64,000 nucleotides of DNA from Microbacterium esteraromaticum (GTDB taxonomy: Bacteria; Actinomycetota; Actinomycetes; Actinomycetales; Microbacteriaceae), in assembly GCF_014084045.1 (NCBI RefSeq), contig NZ_CP043732.1, positions 930,001-994,000 on the forward strand, in the 5' to 3' direction. Under the pieces are notes generated by a model that was given only the letters and a program-made list of their open reading frames with translations, made no database searches and was not told the origin of the DNA. The translations under genes were made by a program, and so were the position numbers. Below, piece after piece: positions 17,676-26,089 of this stretch. The first letter of the stretch is position 1. Every line of letters begins with the position of its first letter.

Positions 17676-19043
17676 TCAGGTGTGTCGGGCGAGCAGGCCG
17701 CGGGCCGCCTCGCTGTGGTGTGCGATGAGCTGGGGAAGGTCGAGCCCGACGATCTGACCGTCGAGAACCCGCCAGGTGCCGCCGACCATGACGCGGTCGG
17801 CGCGCTCGGCGCCGCAGAGCAGCAGGGCTGCGACGGGGTCGTGGCTGCCCGAGAAGCGCAGCTCGTCGAGCGTGAACATCGCGAGGTCCGCCTGCTTGCC
17901 TGGCGCGAGCACGCCGATGTCGTCGCGGCCGAGCGCGCGGGCCGAGCCCTGCGTCGCCCAGCCGAGCGCGCGCTCGGGGGTCACTGCCGCCGCGCCGTAG
18001 CGCAGTCGCTGCAGGTAGAGGGCCTGGCGCACCTCCTGGATCATGTTCGATCCGTCGTTGGATGCCGATCCGTCGACGCCGAGTCCGACCGGCACGCCGG
18101 CCTCCTGCAGCTCGACCGCGCGGGCGATGCCCGACGCGAGGCGCATGTTCGAGGTGGCGCAGTGCGACACCGCGGTGCCGGCCGCTCCGAGCCTGGCCAC
18201 CTCGGCGTCGTCGAAGTGGATGCCGTGGGCCAGCCAGGTGCGATCGGAGAGCCAGCCGACGCTCTCGAGGTAGTCGACGGTGCGCAGGCCGAACATCTCG
18301 CGGCAGAAGTCCTCTTCGTCGAGCGTCTCGGCGAGGTGGGTGTGCAGGCGCACATCGAGGCGCTCGGCCAGCTGCGCGGTGTCGCGCATCACGCCGGTCG
18401 TGACCGAGAACGGCGAGCACGGAGCGAGGCCGATCTGCACGAAGGCGCCGTCGCCGCGCTCGTGATACGCGCCGACCAGGCGCTCGCTGTCGGCGAGGAT
18501 CGTCTCGGCGTCCTGCACGGTCTGCTGCGGCGGCAGCCCGCCGTCCTTCTCGCCCAGTGACATCGAGCCGCGGGTGAGGGTGGCGCGCATGCCGAGGCGG
18601 CGCACGACGTCGACCTGGACGTCGATCCCCTCTTCCAGCCCGTTCGGGAACAGGTAGTGGTGGTCGGCCGCGGTGGTGCAGCCCGAGAGCAGCAGCTCGG
18701 CGAGCGCGGCTGTCGTCGCGAGCTCGAGGTCACGAGGGGTGAGCCCGGCCCACACGCCGTACAGGCCCTTCAGCCACCCGAACAGCTCGGCGCTGACGAC
18801 GGGCGTCCATGCCCGGGTGAGGGTCTGGTAGAAGTGGTGGTGCGTGTTGATCAGACCGGGGATGATCACGTGCCGCGAGGCGTCGATCGTCTCGTCGACC
18901 GGGCGCGAGGGGGCGCCGCCGAGCGGAACGGACTCGACCACGCGGTCACCCTCGATGACGAGGCCGCCGCGGGCGTCGGCTGCGTCACCGGTGTGGATTC
19001 CGAGCGGGTTCTTCAGCCAGGTGCTGCGCGTCGGTGCGGTCAT
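17676..19043 (-). CDS. 8-oxoguanine deaminase (amidohydrolase superfamily), 455 aa
   Basis: The metal site is built from NTHHH (His68/His70), LHTHLAET, AHGIHF and LGVDGSASND. The stretch SMSLGEKDGGLPPQQTVQ is characteristic of the 8-oxoguanine deaminase group (8-oxoguanine to urate and ammonia) within the guanine deaminase/AtzA-like family. The product, urate, enters the uricase genes at 57 kb. It is first in a two-gene operon with the NCS2 permease. The promoter region contains an operator-like palindrome at 19212. A generic guanine or hydroxy-triazine deaminase role is the alternative. Confidence 0.88.
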   Translation of the reverse strand: MTAPTRSTWLKNPLGIHTGDAADARGGLVIEGDRVVESVPLGGAPSRPVDETIDASRHVIIPGLINTHHHFYQTLTRAWTPVVSAELFGWLKGLYGVWAGLTPRDLELATTAALAELLLSGCTTAADHHYLFPNGLEEGIDVQVDVVRRLGMRATLTRGSMSLGEKDGGLPPQQTVQDAETILADSERLVGAYHERGDGAFVQIGLAPCSPFSVTTGVMRDTAQLAERLDVRLHTHLAETLDEEDFCREMFGLRTVDYLESVGWLSDRTWLAHGIHFDDAEVARLGAAGTAVSHCATSNMRLASGIARAVELQEAGVPVGLGVDGSASNDGSNMIQEVRQALYLQRLRYGAAAVTPERALGWATQGSARALGRDDIGVLAPGKQADLAMFTLDELRFSGSHDPVAALLLCGAERADRVMVGGTWRVLDGQIVGLDLPQLIAHHSEAARGLLARHT

Positions 19044-19153
19044 TCGTGGGGCTCCATATCGGGATCAGGAAAGCCGGCGGATCCGGCTCTCGGGTGAGCC
19101 AGCTCAGTTCGCCTGTCTGCTGATCCAGGTGCTCCTGCTTCGGAGTAGTCCAG

Positions 19154-19183
19154 ATTCAACCACGACGCCAGCGCGGAGGTCAA
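19154..19183 (-). promoter_or_regulatory. candidate promoter of the 8-oxoguanine deaminase operon
   Basis: On the minus strand TTGACC (19183-19178), an 18-nt spacer and TTGAAT (19159-19154) fit a sigma-70-type promoter, about 110 bp upstream of the start codon. Confidence 0.5.
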
Positions 19184-19211
19184 TGATTTCTTCCAAAAGA
19201 CGAACTATTTG

Positions 19212-19240
19212 TTTCACATCACGGAATATGAGGTATTCCG
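19212..19240. promoter_or_regulatory. overlapping palindromes; candidate IclR operator
   Basis: TTTCACATCACGGAA (19212-19226) fits the TTYCR-N5-YGRAA pattern shared with other purine promoters. It overlaps a second perfect inverted repeat, CGGAATA (19222-19228) and TATTCCG (19234-19240). Here the sites lie about 30 bp upstream of the proposed -35, unlike the downstream position in the other promoters. Confidence 0.5.
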
Positions 19241-19291
19241 CGCCGTCCCGTCTGCGAAGGTGCGCACCGGGGTGTCGGTAGCGTTGGGCAG

Positions 19292-20860
19292 GTGAGCACC
19301 CACCGCGCCGCCGACGACGACGAATCGCGCGACGTGCGCATCCGACGCACGACGAACAGTGCGATCGCCAAGGGCCGTCGGGCTGTGGGGGTCTCGGCCT
19401 TCGGTGCGACGTTCATCTCCGCCGTGTTCGCCACCTTCGCGCTCACGGTGCTGGATCCGCCCTCGGTGAACCTCGATACGACGCTGTCGGGGCTGCATCG
19501 AGATCTCACCGGTCGGCTGGCCGACGGGACCCAGCCCTCGGGCATCGATCCGGATGCCCGGATCTACGCCTTCCTCGCCGTGTTCGCCGCCATCGCCATC
19601 GCGCTGGCCGTCGCGCTGGATGCCACCGGACGCCGACTCCGTGCACTCGACGAGAGCAAGCCGAAGGGCAGGCCCCTCTGGGAGAGCGAGTTCGAGGAGC
19701 ACTCCGCATGGGCGGAGGCGGGCGCGGCCTTCCGTGTGCTGACGTTCATCGAGCTGCTCGTGCTCTGCGCCGTCACGGGGCTCTCAGCCGTGGTCGCGAG
19801 CGCGCTGGTCGTCGGCGGTGCGGGGCGCCTGCCCTCGCTTGCCGCCTGGCTGCTGACGGCCTTGCTGCTTCTCGAGGCCACCCGCGGATTCCACGTCTGG
19901 CTCGCCGCTCATGACCTGAGGATCATCCCTGACGCGCTCGAGCTCCAGCAGCGCGTCGACGATCTGCAGCACCCGTCGCGCCGACGTCGCGCTCGGCGAG
20001 TGACGACCCGGGCGATGCTGATCGGCGCGATGCTCACCCTGGCCGTGACCGGATGGAGCGTGAACAGCCCGGAGTCGACGACAGGGCCGCTCATCGCCAT
20101 CCTGCTCGTCACCGCAGCGGCCTGGTCGGGCGGGAGGGCGATGGCCCGCAGCGCCGTGCTCGAATGGGGCGCGAACCGCACGATGACCATCGTCATGGCG
20201 GCGGTCATGACCGCCGTGCTGCTGCTGTTCGTGGGGTTCGCCCTCGTCGTGGGCATGGCGTCGGCGATGTCGGCCGCTCGCCCCACCTCGGATGCGCCCC
20301 TGTGGTGGGCGCTCGGCGCCACGGTCGCCCTCGCCGCCGCGGGGGTCATGAATGTCGTCGACGCGGGCGGAGTGGCCCCGCGATCGTCGTCGGCTCTGAG
20401 CTGGCTGACGGTCGCACCGCCCTCCGCCCCGGATCGGCTGGACCCGCGAGCGGGCGCCGCGCTGCTTCTGCTCGTCACCCTGGCGGGATCGGTCGCCCTC
20501 GCCGATCACGCGTCGGAGCTGGGGCCCGCCCTGGTCGTCAGCGGAACCGTCGTCGGCACGCTCGCCCTGCTGCGCTGCGCGCGAGGCCTCACCAGATTGA
20601 TGCTGACCCTGATCGTCACGACGACGTTCGCCGCTGTGCTCGCTCACCGGATCGGCGAGGCCTCCACGGTGCACGCCGTGCTGGCCGCACTGCTGTTCTG
20701 CGTGCTGCTGATCGCGAACGTCGTCTCGGCCCCCACCAGGACCGCCGCGGCCTTCTCGATTCTGGTTCCGATCACGCGGTGGATCCACCGACAGCGGCTG
20801 ACGAGCTGGGAAGCCCGTCTCACCGCCGTCGGCATCGGCACCCCGCCGTCAGACGCCTGA
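19292..20860 (+). CDS. polytopic membrane protein of unknown function, 522 aa
   Basis: The GTG at 19292 follows a TAGCGT -10-like box (19279-19284) by exactly 7 nt, so the mRNA is probably leaderless. After a polar N-terminus (RVRIRR-like) come about 10-12 hydrophobic segments spread to the C-terminus, with a basic loop [11 protein letters not shown] near residue 230. No transporter signature is obvious. The 3' end overlaps the end of the convergent clpB-like gene by 12 bp. No function is assigned. Confidence 0.75.
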   Translation: MSTHRAADDDESRDVRIRRTTNSAIAKGRRAVGVSAFGATFISAVFATFALTVLDPPSVNLDTTLSGLHRDLTGRLADGTQPSGIDPDARIYAFLAVFAAIAIALAVALDATGRRLRALDESKPKGRPLWESEFEEHSAWAEAGAAFRVLTFIELLVLCAVTGLSAVVASALVVGGAGRLPSLAAWLLTALLLLEATRGFHVWLAAHDLRIIPDALELQQRVDDLQHPSRRRRARRVTTRAMLIGAMLTLAVTGWSVNSPESTTGPLIAILLVTAAAWSGGRAMARSAVLEWGANRTMTIVMAAVMTAVLLLFVGFALVVGMASAMSAARPTSDAPLWWALGATVALAAAGVMNVVDAGGVAPRSSSALSWLTVAPPSAPDRLDPRAGAALLLLVTLAGSVALADHASELGPALVVSGTVVGTLALLRCARGLTRLMLTLIVTTTFAAVLAHRIGEASTVHAVLAALLFCVLLIANVVSAPTRTAAAFSILVPITRWIHRQRLTSWEARLTAVGIGTPPSDA

Positions 20861-23017
20861 GGCAGTGAGCGCGAGGCCGCTGCCATCGGCGGCGACGTCG
20901 ACGCGCACGGTGTCTCCGTCGTGCACACCGCCCGAGAGCAGGGCCGTCGCCAGACGGTTCTGCACCTCGGTCTGGATCAGCCTGCGCAGCGGGCGTGCGC
21001 CGAACACCGGGTCGTAGCCGCGCTCGGCGAGCCAGGCCCTGGCATCCGGAGTCACCGCCAGCGTCAGCCGGCGATCGCCGAGCCGGCGCTGCAGACCGTC
21101 GACCGCGAGCTCGACGATCTGCGCGAGGTCGTCGTGCGAGAGCGCCGAGAACATCACGATGTCGTCGAGCCGGTTCAGGAACTCGGGGCGGAACGACTGC
21201 CTCACAAGCGCCATGACCGCATCGCGCTTGTCGTCGGGCGACATGACGGGATCGATGAGGATCGGCGAGCCGATGTTCGAGGTGAGGATCAGGATGACGT
21301 TCGAGAAGTCGACCGTGCGGCCCTGACCGTCGGTGAGGCGGCCGTCGTCGAGCACCTGCAGCAGCACGTCGAAGACCTCGGGGTGCGCCTTCTCGACCTC
21401 GTCGAGCAGCACCACCGAATACGGCCGCCGACGCACGGCCTCGGTGAGCTGACCGCCCTGCTCGTAGCCGACGTACCCGGGAGGGGCGCCGACCAGACGC
21501 GAGACGGAGTGCTTCTCGCCGTACTCGCTCATGTCGATGCGCACCATGGCGTGCTCATCGTCGAAGAGGAACTCGGCGAGCGCCTTGGCAAGCTCGGTCT
21601 TGCCGACACCGGTCGGCCCGAGGAAGAGGAACGAGCCTGTGGGTCGGCCCGGGTCGCTGATGCCGGCGCGCGAGCGCCGCACCGCGTCGGACACGGCCTT
21701 CACCGCATCCTTCTGCCCGATCAGGCGCCTGCCGAGCTCGCTCTCCAGGTGCAGCAGCTTCTCGCTCTCGCCCTGCAGCAGGCGGCCGACCGGGATGCCC
21801 GTCCACGCCGCGATCACGGCCGCGATGTCCTCGTCGGTGACCTGCTCGTTGACCATGCGGCCCTCGTCCGAGACGGCCGCCTCGGCCTGCTCGGCCTCGG
21901 CGATCTCGGCGTTCAGGCGCCGGATGGTCTCGTACTCGAGCTTGGACGCCTTCGTGTAGTCGCCCTCGCGCATCGCGAGGTCGCGCTGCGTCGTCGCCTC
22001 ATCGAGCTGCTTCTTCAGCTCACCCACCCGGTTCAGGCCCTGGCGCTCGCGGGCCCAGCGCTCTTCGAGGGCGGCGAGCTCGCGTTCGAGTCCGGTCATC
22101 TGCTCGCGAAGGGCTGCGAGGCGCTCCTTCGAGGCGGCATCCTTCTCGCGCTTGAGCGCGAGCTCCTCGAGCTTCATCCGGTCGACCTGGCGCTTGAGCT
22201 CGTCGATCTCGACGGGCGAGGAGTCGATCTCCATCTTCAGCCGCGACATGGCCTCATCGATCAGGTCGATCGCCTTGTCGGGCAGCTGGCGGCTCGGCAG
22301 GTAGCGGTTGGAGAGAGCTGCGGATGCCACAAGCGCGGTGTCGGAGATCGTCACGCCGTGGTGCGCCTCGTACCGGCCCTTGAGCCCGCGCAGGATCGCG
22401 ACGGTGTCCTCCACCGACGGCTCGCCGACGTACACCTGCTGGAAGCGTCGCTCGAGAGCCGCGTCCTTCTCGATGAACTCGCGGTACTCGTTGAGGGTGG
22501 TGGCGCCGATCATGCGCAGCTCGCCGCGGGCGAGCATGGGCTTGAGCATGTTGGACGCCGCGACCGAGCCCTCTCCGCCGCCGGCGCCCATGAGCACATG
22601 AAGCTCGTCGATGAACGTGATGACCTTGCCGTCGGACTCGGTGATCTCCTTGAGCACGCTCTTCAGCCGCTCCTCGAACTGGCCCCGGTACATGGCGCCG
22701 GCGACGAGAGCGGAGATGTCGAGGGAGACGAGCTCCTTGTCTTTGAGCGATTCGGCCACGTCGCCCGCGACGATGCGCTGGGCGAGCCCCTCCACGACGG
22801 CCGTCTTGCCGACGCCCGGCTCGCCGATGAGCACGGGGTTGTTCTTCGTGCGTCGCGTGAGCACCTGACTGACGCGACGGATCTCGCTGTCGCGCCCGAT
22901 CACCGGATCGAGCTTGCCCTGTCGGGCGCGATCGGTGAGGTTGATGCCGAACTGCTCGAGGGCGCTCTGCTGCCCGTCCTGTCCTGGTGACTGCGTGCTC
23001 TGTGCCGGGTTGGTCAT
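20849..23017 (-). CDS. clpB: ClpB-type disaggregase lacking the N-terminal domain, 722 aa
   Basis: This AAA+ chaperone has two ATPase rings. NBD1 carries Walker [15 protein letters not shown] (Lys71). A coiled-coil middle domain spans about residues 280-400 (rich in [22 protein letters not shown] heptads). NBD2 has [17 protein letters not shown]. There is no IGF/L ClpP-binding loop, which favours ClpB over ClpC or ClpA. The usual 150-residue Clp-N substrate domain is absent: the protein goes straight from a Gln/Ser-rich leader to the residue equivalent to about 160 of E. coli ClpB. The start at 23017 has AGGAGGA. An HspR-type operator lies just upstream. Confidence 0.9.
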   Translation of the reverse strand: MTNPAQSTQSPGQDGQQSALEQFGINLTDRARQGKLDPVIGRDSEIRRVSQVLTRRTKNNPVLIGEPGVGKTAVVEGLAQRIVAGDVAESLKDKELVSLDISALVAGAMYRGQFEERLKSVLKEITESDGKVITFIDELHVLMGAGGGEGSVAASNMLKPMLARGELRMIGATTLNEYREFIEKDAALERRFQQVYVGEPSVEDTVAILRGLKGRYEAHHGVTISDTALVASAALSNRYLPSRQLPDKAIDLIDEAMSRLKMEIDSSPVEIDELKRQVDRMKLEELALKREKDAASKERLAALREQMTGLERELAALEERWARERQGLNRVGELKKQLDEATTQRDLAMREGDYTKASKLEYETIRRLNAEIAEAEQAEAAVSDEGRMVNEQVTDEDIAAVIAAWTGIPVGRLLQGESEKLLHLESELGRRLIGQKDAVKAVSDAVRRSRAGISDPGRPTGSFLFLGPTGVGKTELAKALAEFLFDDEHAMVRIDMSEYGEKHSVSRLVGAPPGYVGYEQGGQLTEAVRRRPYSVVLLDEVEKAHPEVFDVLLQVLDDGRLTDGQGRTVDFSNVILILTSNIGSPILIDPVMSPDDKRDAVMALVRQSFRPEFLNRLDDIVMFSALSHDDLAQIVELAVDGLQRRLGDRRLTLAVTPDARAWLAERGYDPVFGARPLRRLIQTEVQNRLATALLSGGVHDGDTVRVDVAADGSGLALTASGV

Positions 23018-23044
23018 TCGTCCTCCTGAGGAGACTCCTTCAAA

Positions 23045-23065
23045 GTTGAGTTGTGTTGACTCAAG
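23045..23065. promoter_or_regulatory. HAIR element (HspR operator) of the clpB-like gene
   Basis: GTTGAGT-N7-ACTCAAG (23045-23051 and 23059-23065) matches the HspR-associated inverted repeat CTTGAGT-N7-ACTCAAG with one mismatch. It lies 28 bp upstream of the start codon, where HspR repression of clpB is known in actinobacteria. Confidence 0.88.
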
Positions 23066-23154
23066 TTTACCGCGACGCCCGACTTCGGACAACCCGGACA
23101 CCTGAGTTGCGACGCTTCGCGTCACGAATCGTCTCGGATCGACTCTCTTCGAGC

Positions 23155-23559
23155 ATGAGTGCTGTTCACAGACACGACGACCCCGCTCCCGCAGAGAAGA
23201 AGGGCAGCGGCCCGCTGGGCACACCCATCGAGCGAGAGGTGCTCAGGGGCAGCGCCGACGGCGCACGGCTGCCCCGCGATCTCTGGGAGATCCTGAACAC
23301 GATGGTCGAGCGCGAGCTTCAGCAGCCCGAGCCGCCGACCGAGGAGTCGCTGTACGCGGCGAGCACGATCAGCGGCCCGTTCCGTGCACGTCGGTTCCGC
23401 CGTCGCCTCGAACAGCTCATCAGGCTCGACCTCGCTCAGCGCCAGGGGCAGTGGGTGCGTCCGACCGTCGCAGGGATCGCCGCTGTCCGACCGCTCTGGT
23501 CACAGGTCGACGGACCCGTGCGCACGAAGCTGCGCTCCCTCATGCCCGACGAGGGCTGA
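23155..23559 (+). CDS. hypothetical protein, 134 aa
   Basis: ATG 23155 opens a soluble protein with a charged N-terminus ([13 protein letters not shown]). Its C-terminal part looks like a small winged-helix or HTH-like fold by eye ([19 protein letters not shown], then [17 protein letters not shown]), but I cannot name a family. It is divergent from clpB and could share its heat-shock operator region. No following gene is coupled to it. Confidence 0.6.
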   Translation: MSAVHRHDDPAPAEKKGSGPLGTPIEREVLRGSADGARLPRDLWEILNTMVERELQQPEPPTEESLYAASTISGPFRARRFRRRLEQLIRLDLAQRQGQWVRPTVAGIAAVRPLWSQVDGPVRTKLRSLMPDEG

Positions 23560-23842
23560 GCCTGCGAGGTCTGCCCGCTCAGATCGAGATCTGGCGATCA
23601 GGGCGGGCTCTCACCGCGGTCTGATTCCGCGATGCCTGATTCCGCCATGCGGAGCGCGTCTTGCCGGTCTCTGCCCCCGTGTGTAGCTTTTCGCACAGCC
23701 TAGGCGGGTCACGCACGTGAACTATCTACCGGGCAACCACGGCGATGACGTCGAGGATTGACCCGGGTTCCCACCCGCCTCATGAGTTCTGCTCATCGCC
23801 CCGATCAGGTGCCGCCGTCGGCGCCGCGATGAGGAGGTGCCC
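23560..23842. other. 283-bp gap upstream of the first xanthine dehydrogenase-type operon
   Basis: No convincing gene is present. A perfect 12-bp palindrome, TCACGCACGTGA (23709-23720), is followed by AACTAT, a possible -10, so this is the likely promoter and operator of the XdhC-first operon. A GAGGAGGT ribosome site lies at 23831-23838. The TTYCR-N5-YGRAA palindrome of the other purine promoters was not found here. Confidence 0.45.
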
Positions 23843-25186
23843 ATGCTCGACCGCATCCACGACTACCGCGAATGCCTCGCCGAACCCGCCCGCTGGGCGA
23901 TCGCGACGATCGTGGAGGTATCGGGCTCGGTGCCGCGCCCTGCGGGCACATCGATGGCGGTGCGCGACGACGGCCGCACGATCGGCTCGGTCTCGGGCGG
24001 ATGCGTCGAGGGCGCCGTGGTCGACGCGGCGCTCACCTGCCTCGAGAACGGCGAGGCGGCCCTGCACTCCTTCGGCTACGCCGACGACGACGGGATGTCG
24101 GTCGGGCTGATGTGCGGCGGGGACGTGCGCGTGCTCGTGCAGCCGCTCAGCCAGATCGCCGTCGCCGTCGGCGAGCGGCTGACGCGCATCGCCGAGCCGG
24201 GCACCGTGCTGCTGCGCGACCTGCCGCTCGACGACGCGAGTCCGCTGCCCGCCGATGCGATCGTCGCGGTGGTCGACGCGGTGGTCGACGCGGATGATCC
24301 GCTTCCGGATGCCACGGCCGCAGCCGGCTCTTCCGCCGAGGCCGTGTCGGCGGACCCCCTGACCGCCGGCGGCCTGCGACTGGACCCGCAGGCCGCCGGT
24401 AGCATCGCGGCTGCGGCGCGCGCCGGCGGCGTCCGAGTCGTCGAGATCCGCGACCGCGGCGATCAGGAGTGCCCGATCGTGCGCCGGATGCTGGTGGAGT
24501 CGTCATCCGCCCCCGCCCGCCTCATCATCTACGGCGCCAACGACTTCTCGGCTGCCCTCGCGCAGGCCGCAGCCGTGCTCGGACTGCACGTCACCGTGTG
24601 CGACGCTCGACCCGTCTTCGCGACCCGCGATCGGCATCCGGGCGCGCACGAGGTCGTGCTGCAGCACCCCGCGGAGCACTTCGCGCACGAGCTCAGGGCG
24701 GGACGCGTCGACTCCCGCACCGCGGTCGTGCTGCTGACCCACGACCCGCGATTCGACCTGCCCGTACTCGACCGAGCGCTGCGCCTCGAGCTCACGTACG
24801 TGGGCGCGATGGGCTCGCGCATCACCCACGAGAAGCGCGCGCAGGAGCTGCGCGCCGGAGGCCTGCCCGCCGAGCGGCTCGCGCGACTGCACTCCCCCAT
24901 CGGCCTCGACCTGGGTGCGCGAACGCCGGCCGAGGTCGCGGTGTCGATCCTCGCCGAGCTGATCCTCGTCGAGAGCACACGTCGTGCGGGGCTCGAGACG
25001 ACGATCCGCTCGGCACAGCCGCCCCGCCTGCGCGACACCGGCGGCGACGTGCACGACGACCGCCGCATCTGCGCCTCGACGCCCGCGCTCGCATCCGCAT
25101 CCGCCCTCGCACCCGCGCTCGCACCCGCGCCCCCATCCGCGCCCGCATCCGCATCCGCAGAGGCTGGTGAGCTCGCATGGACGTGA
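23843..25186 (+). CDS. xdhC: XdhC/CoxI-family molybdoenzyme maturation protein, 447 aa
   Basis: XdhC proteins bind Moco and help sulfurate and insert it into xanthine-dehydrogenase-type enzymes. The N-terminal XdhC_CoxI domain shows IVEVSGSVPRPAGTSMAV and IGSVSGGCVEGAVV. The C-terminal Rossmann-like domain shows IYGANDFSAALAQAAAVLG and VGAMGSRITHEKRAQEL. The last 35 or so residues are a low-complexity Ala/Pro/Ser tail encoded by hexanucleotide repeats, unusual for the family. The protein is longer than the 273-aa XdhC at 34273. It overlaps the FAD-subunit gene by 10 bp, first gene of a five-gene operon. Confidence 0.88.
   Translation: MLDRIHDYRECLAEPARWAIATIVEVSGSVPRPAGTSMAVRDDGRTIGSVSGGCVEGAVVDAALTCLENGEAALHSFGYADDDGMSVGLMCGGDVRVLVQPLSQIAVAVGERLTRIAEPGTVLLRDLPLDDASPLPADAIVAVVDAVVDADDPLPDATAAAGSSAEAVSADPLTAGGLRLDPQAAGSIAAAARAGGVRVVEIRDRGDQECPIVRRMLVESSSAPARLIIYGANDFSAALAQAAAVLGLHVTVCDARPVFATRDRHPGAHEVVLQHPAEHFAHELRAGRVDSRTAVVLLTHDPRFDLPVLDRALRLELTYVGAMGSRITHEKRAQELRAGGLPAERLARLHSPIGLDLGARTPAEVAVSILAELILVESTRRAGLETTIRSAQPPRLRDTGGDVHDDRRICASTPALASASALAPALAPAPPSAPASASAEAGELAWT
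25078..25163 (+). repeat. hexanucleotide (GCATCC/GCACCC-type) tandem repeats inside xdhC
   Basis: Units such as GCATCC, GCCCTC, GCACCC and GCGCTC repeat in frame and encode the Ala-Ser/Ala-Leu/Ala-Pro tail of the XdhC-like protein. Slippage would keep the frame, because each unit is six bases. Confidence 0.7.
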
Positions 25187-26088
25187 CCAGCGTCGAGGAG
25201 GTGCTGATGTGCGCCGACCCCGGCCGGTGGCGCCCCGGCGACTCGTGGCTGGCCGGCGGCACCGTGATCTACTCCTACGGCACCGACATCACCCGCGGCG
25301 CTCCCACACGACTGCTCGACATCACCGGCGCCGGGTGGGCGCCGCTCACCTGGCATCCGGATGCCGACGGCTGGTCGCTAGAGATCGCCGCCACCTGCCG
25401 CATCGCAGACGTCTACGCCCTGCCCGCACGGGTCGACCTTCCCGCGCCGCGCACCGAACTTCCCGGCCTCGACATCGTGACCCGCGCATGCGACGCGTTC
25501 GTCGCCTCGTGGAAGATCTGGCACGTCTCGACGGTCGGCGGCAACGTCGCGACCGCTCTGCCCGCGGGGCCGATGATCTCGCTGCTCTCGGCGTGGGATG
25601 CCGACGCGCTCATCCTCGGGCCCGGCGGCGAGCGCCGCACGCCGGTCGCCGAGCTCGTGCTCGCCCCCGCCCGCACAGGCCTGGGCGAGGGCGAGCTGAT
25701 CCGCAGCTTCCGAGTACCGACGAAGAGCCTGAGCGAGACCGCTGCGTTCCGCCGCATCTCGCTCACCGAGCGCGGCCGGTCTGCCGCGCTGCTCATCGGA
25801 CGACGCACCGCGCCGGACACCGTGCGGCTGACGGTCACGGCATCCACCTTCCGCCCGATCCAGCTCGATCTCTTCCGCCCCGACGCGGGGCGGTGGCGCG
25901 ATGCCGTCGATGCAGCGGTCGATGCCGACGGCGGCTGGTACGACGACATCCACGGCGCTCCGAGCTGGCGCCGTCTGATGACCCATCGCCTCGGCGACGA
26001 GATCCTCGCCGAGCTGCTGCCCGACGTCGCGACCGGCGTCGACGATGCCATCGGCCGCGACAGCGGTGACCTGAGGAACGGAGCCTGA
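25177..26088 (+). CDS. FAD-binding subunit of a xanthine dehydrogenase-type molybdoenzyme, 303 aa
   Basis: The CO-dehydrogenase flavoprotein-type FAD domain is recognised by SWLAGGTVIYSYG (pyrophosphate loop, about residues 24-36) and TVGGNVATALPAGPMI (about 123-138), with the CODH-type C-terminal domain after residue 180. It should pass electrons from the fused Fe-S/Mo subunit to NAD or another acceptor. The start overlaps the preceding XdhC gene and the stop is one base before the next ATG. The key GGT and GGN elements are present, so it should bind FAD. Confidence 0.88.
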   Translation: MDVTSVEEVLMCADPGRWRPGDSWLAGGTVIYSYGTDITRGAPTRLLDITGAGWAPLTWHPDADGWSLEIAATCRIADVYALPARVDLPAPRTELPGLDIVTRACDAFVASWKIWHVSTVGGNVATALPAGPMISLLSAWDADALILGPGGERRTPVAELVLAPARTGLGEGELIRSFRVPTKSLSETAAFRRISLTERGRSAALLIGRRTAPDTVRLTVTASTFRPIQLDLFRPDAGRWRDAVDAAVDADGGWYDDIHGAPSWRRLMTHRLGDEILAELLPDVATGVDDAIGRDSGDLRNGA

Positions 26089-26089
26089 C

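Noticed and set aside
16134..18560. 808-codon open frame on the plus strand across the permease and deaminase genes
   Set aside because: It lies opposite two well-supported minus-strand genes. Its translation is full of Arg, Asp, Gly and His of the sort seen in GC-rich antisense frames, with no motif.
20921..22990. 689-codon open frame opposite the clpB-like gene
   Set aside because: It is antisense to ClpB with both Walker motifs intact on the minus strand; low-complexity composition indicates a GC-rich artefact.
23560..23842. Molybdenum-cofactor riboswitch upstream of the first molybdoenzyme operon
   Set aside because: No long paired leader of the kind expected for that RNA was seen by eye; a folding or covariance-model search would be needed to claim one.
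25078..25163. Considered as CRISPR or satellite array
   Set aside because: The units are 6 bp and lie in frame inside xdhC, with no spacer structure.
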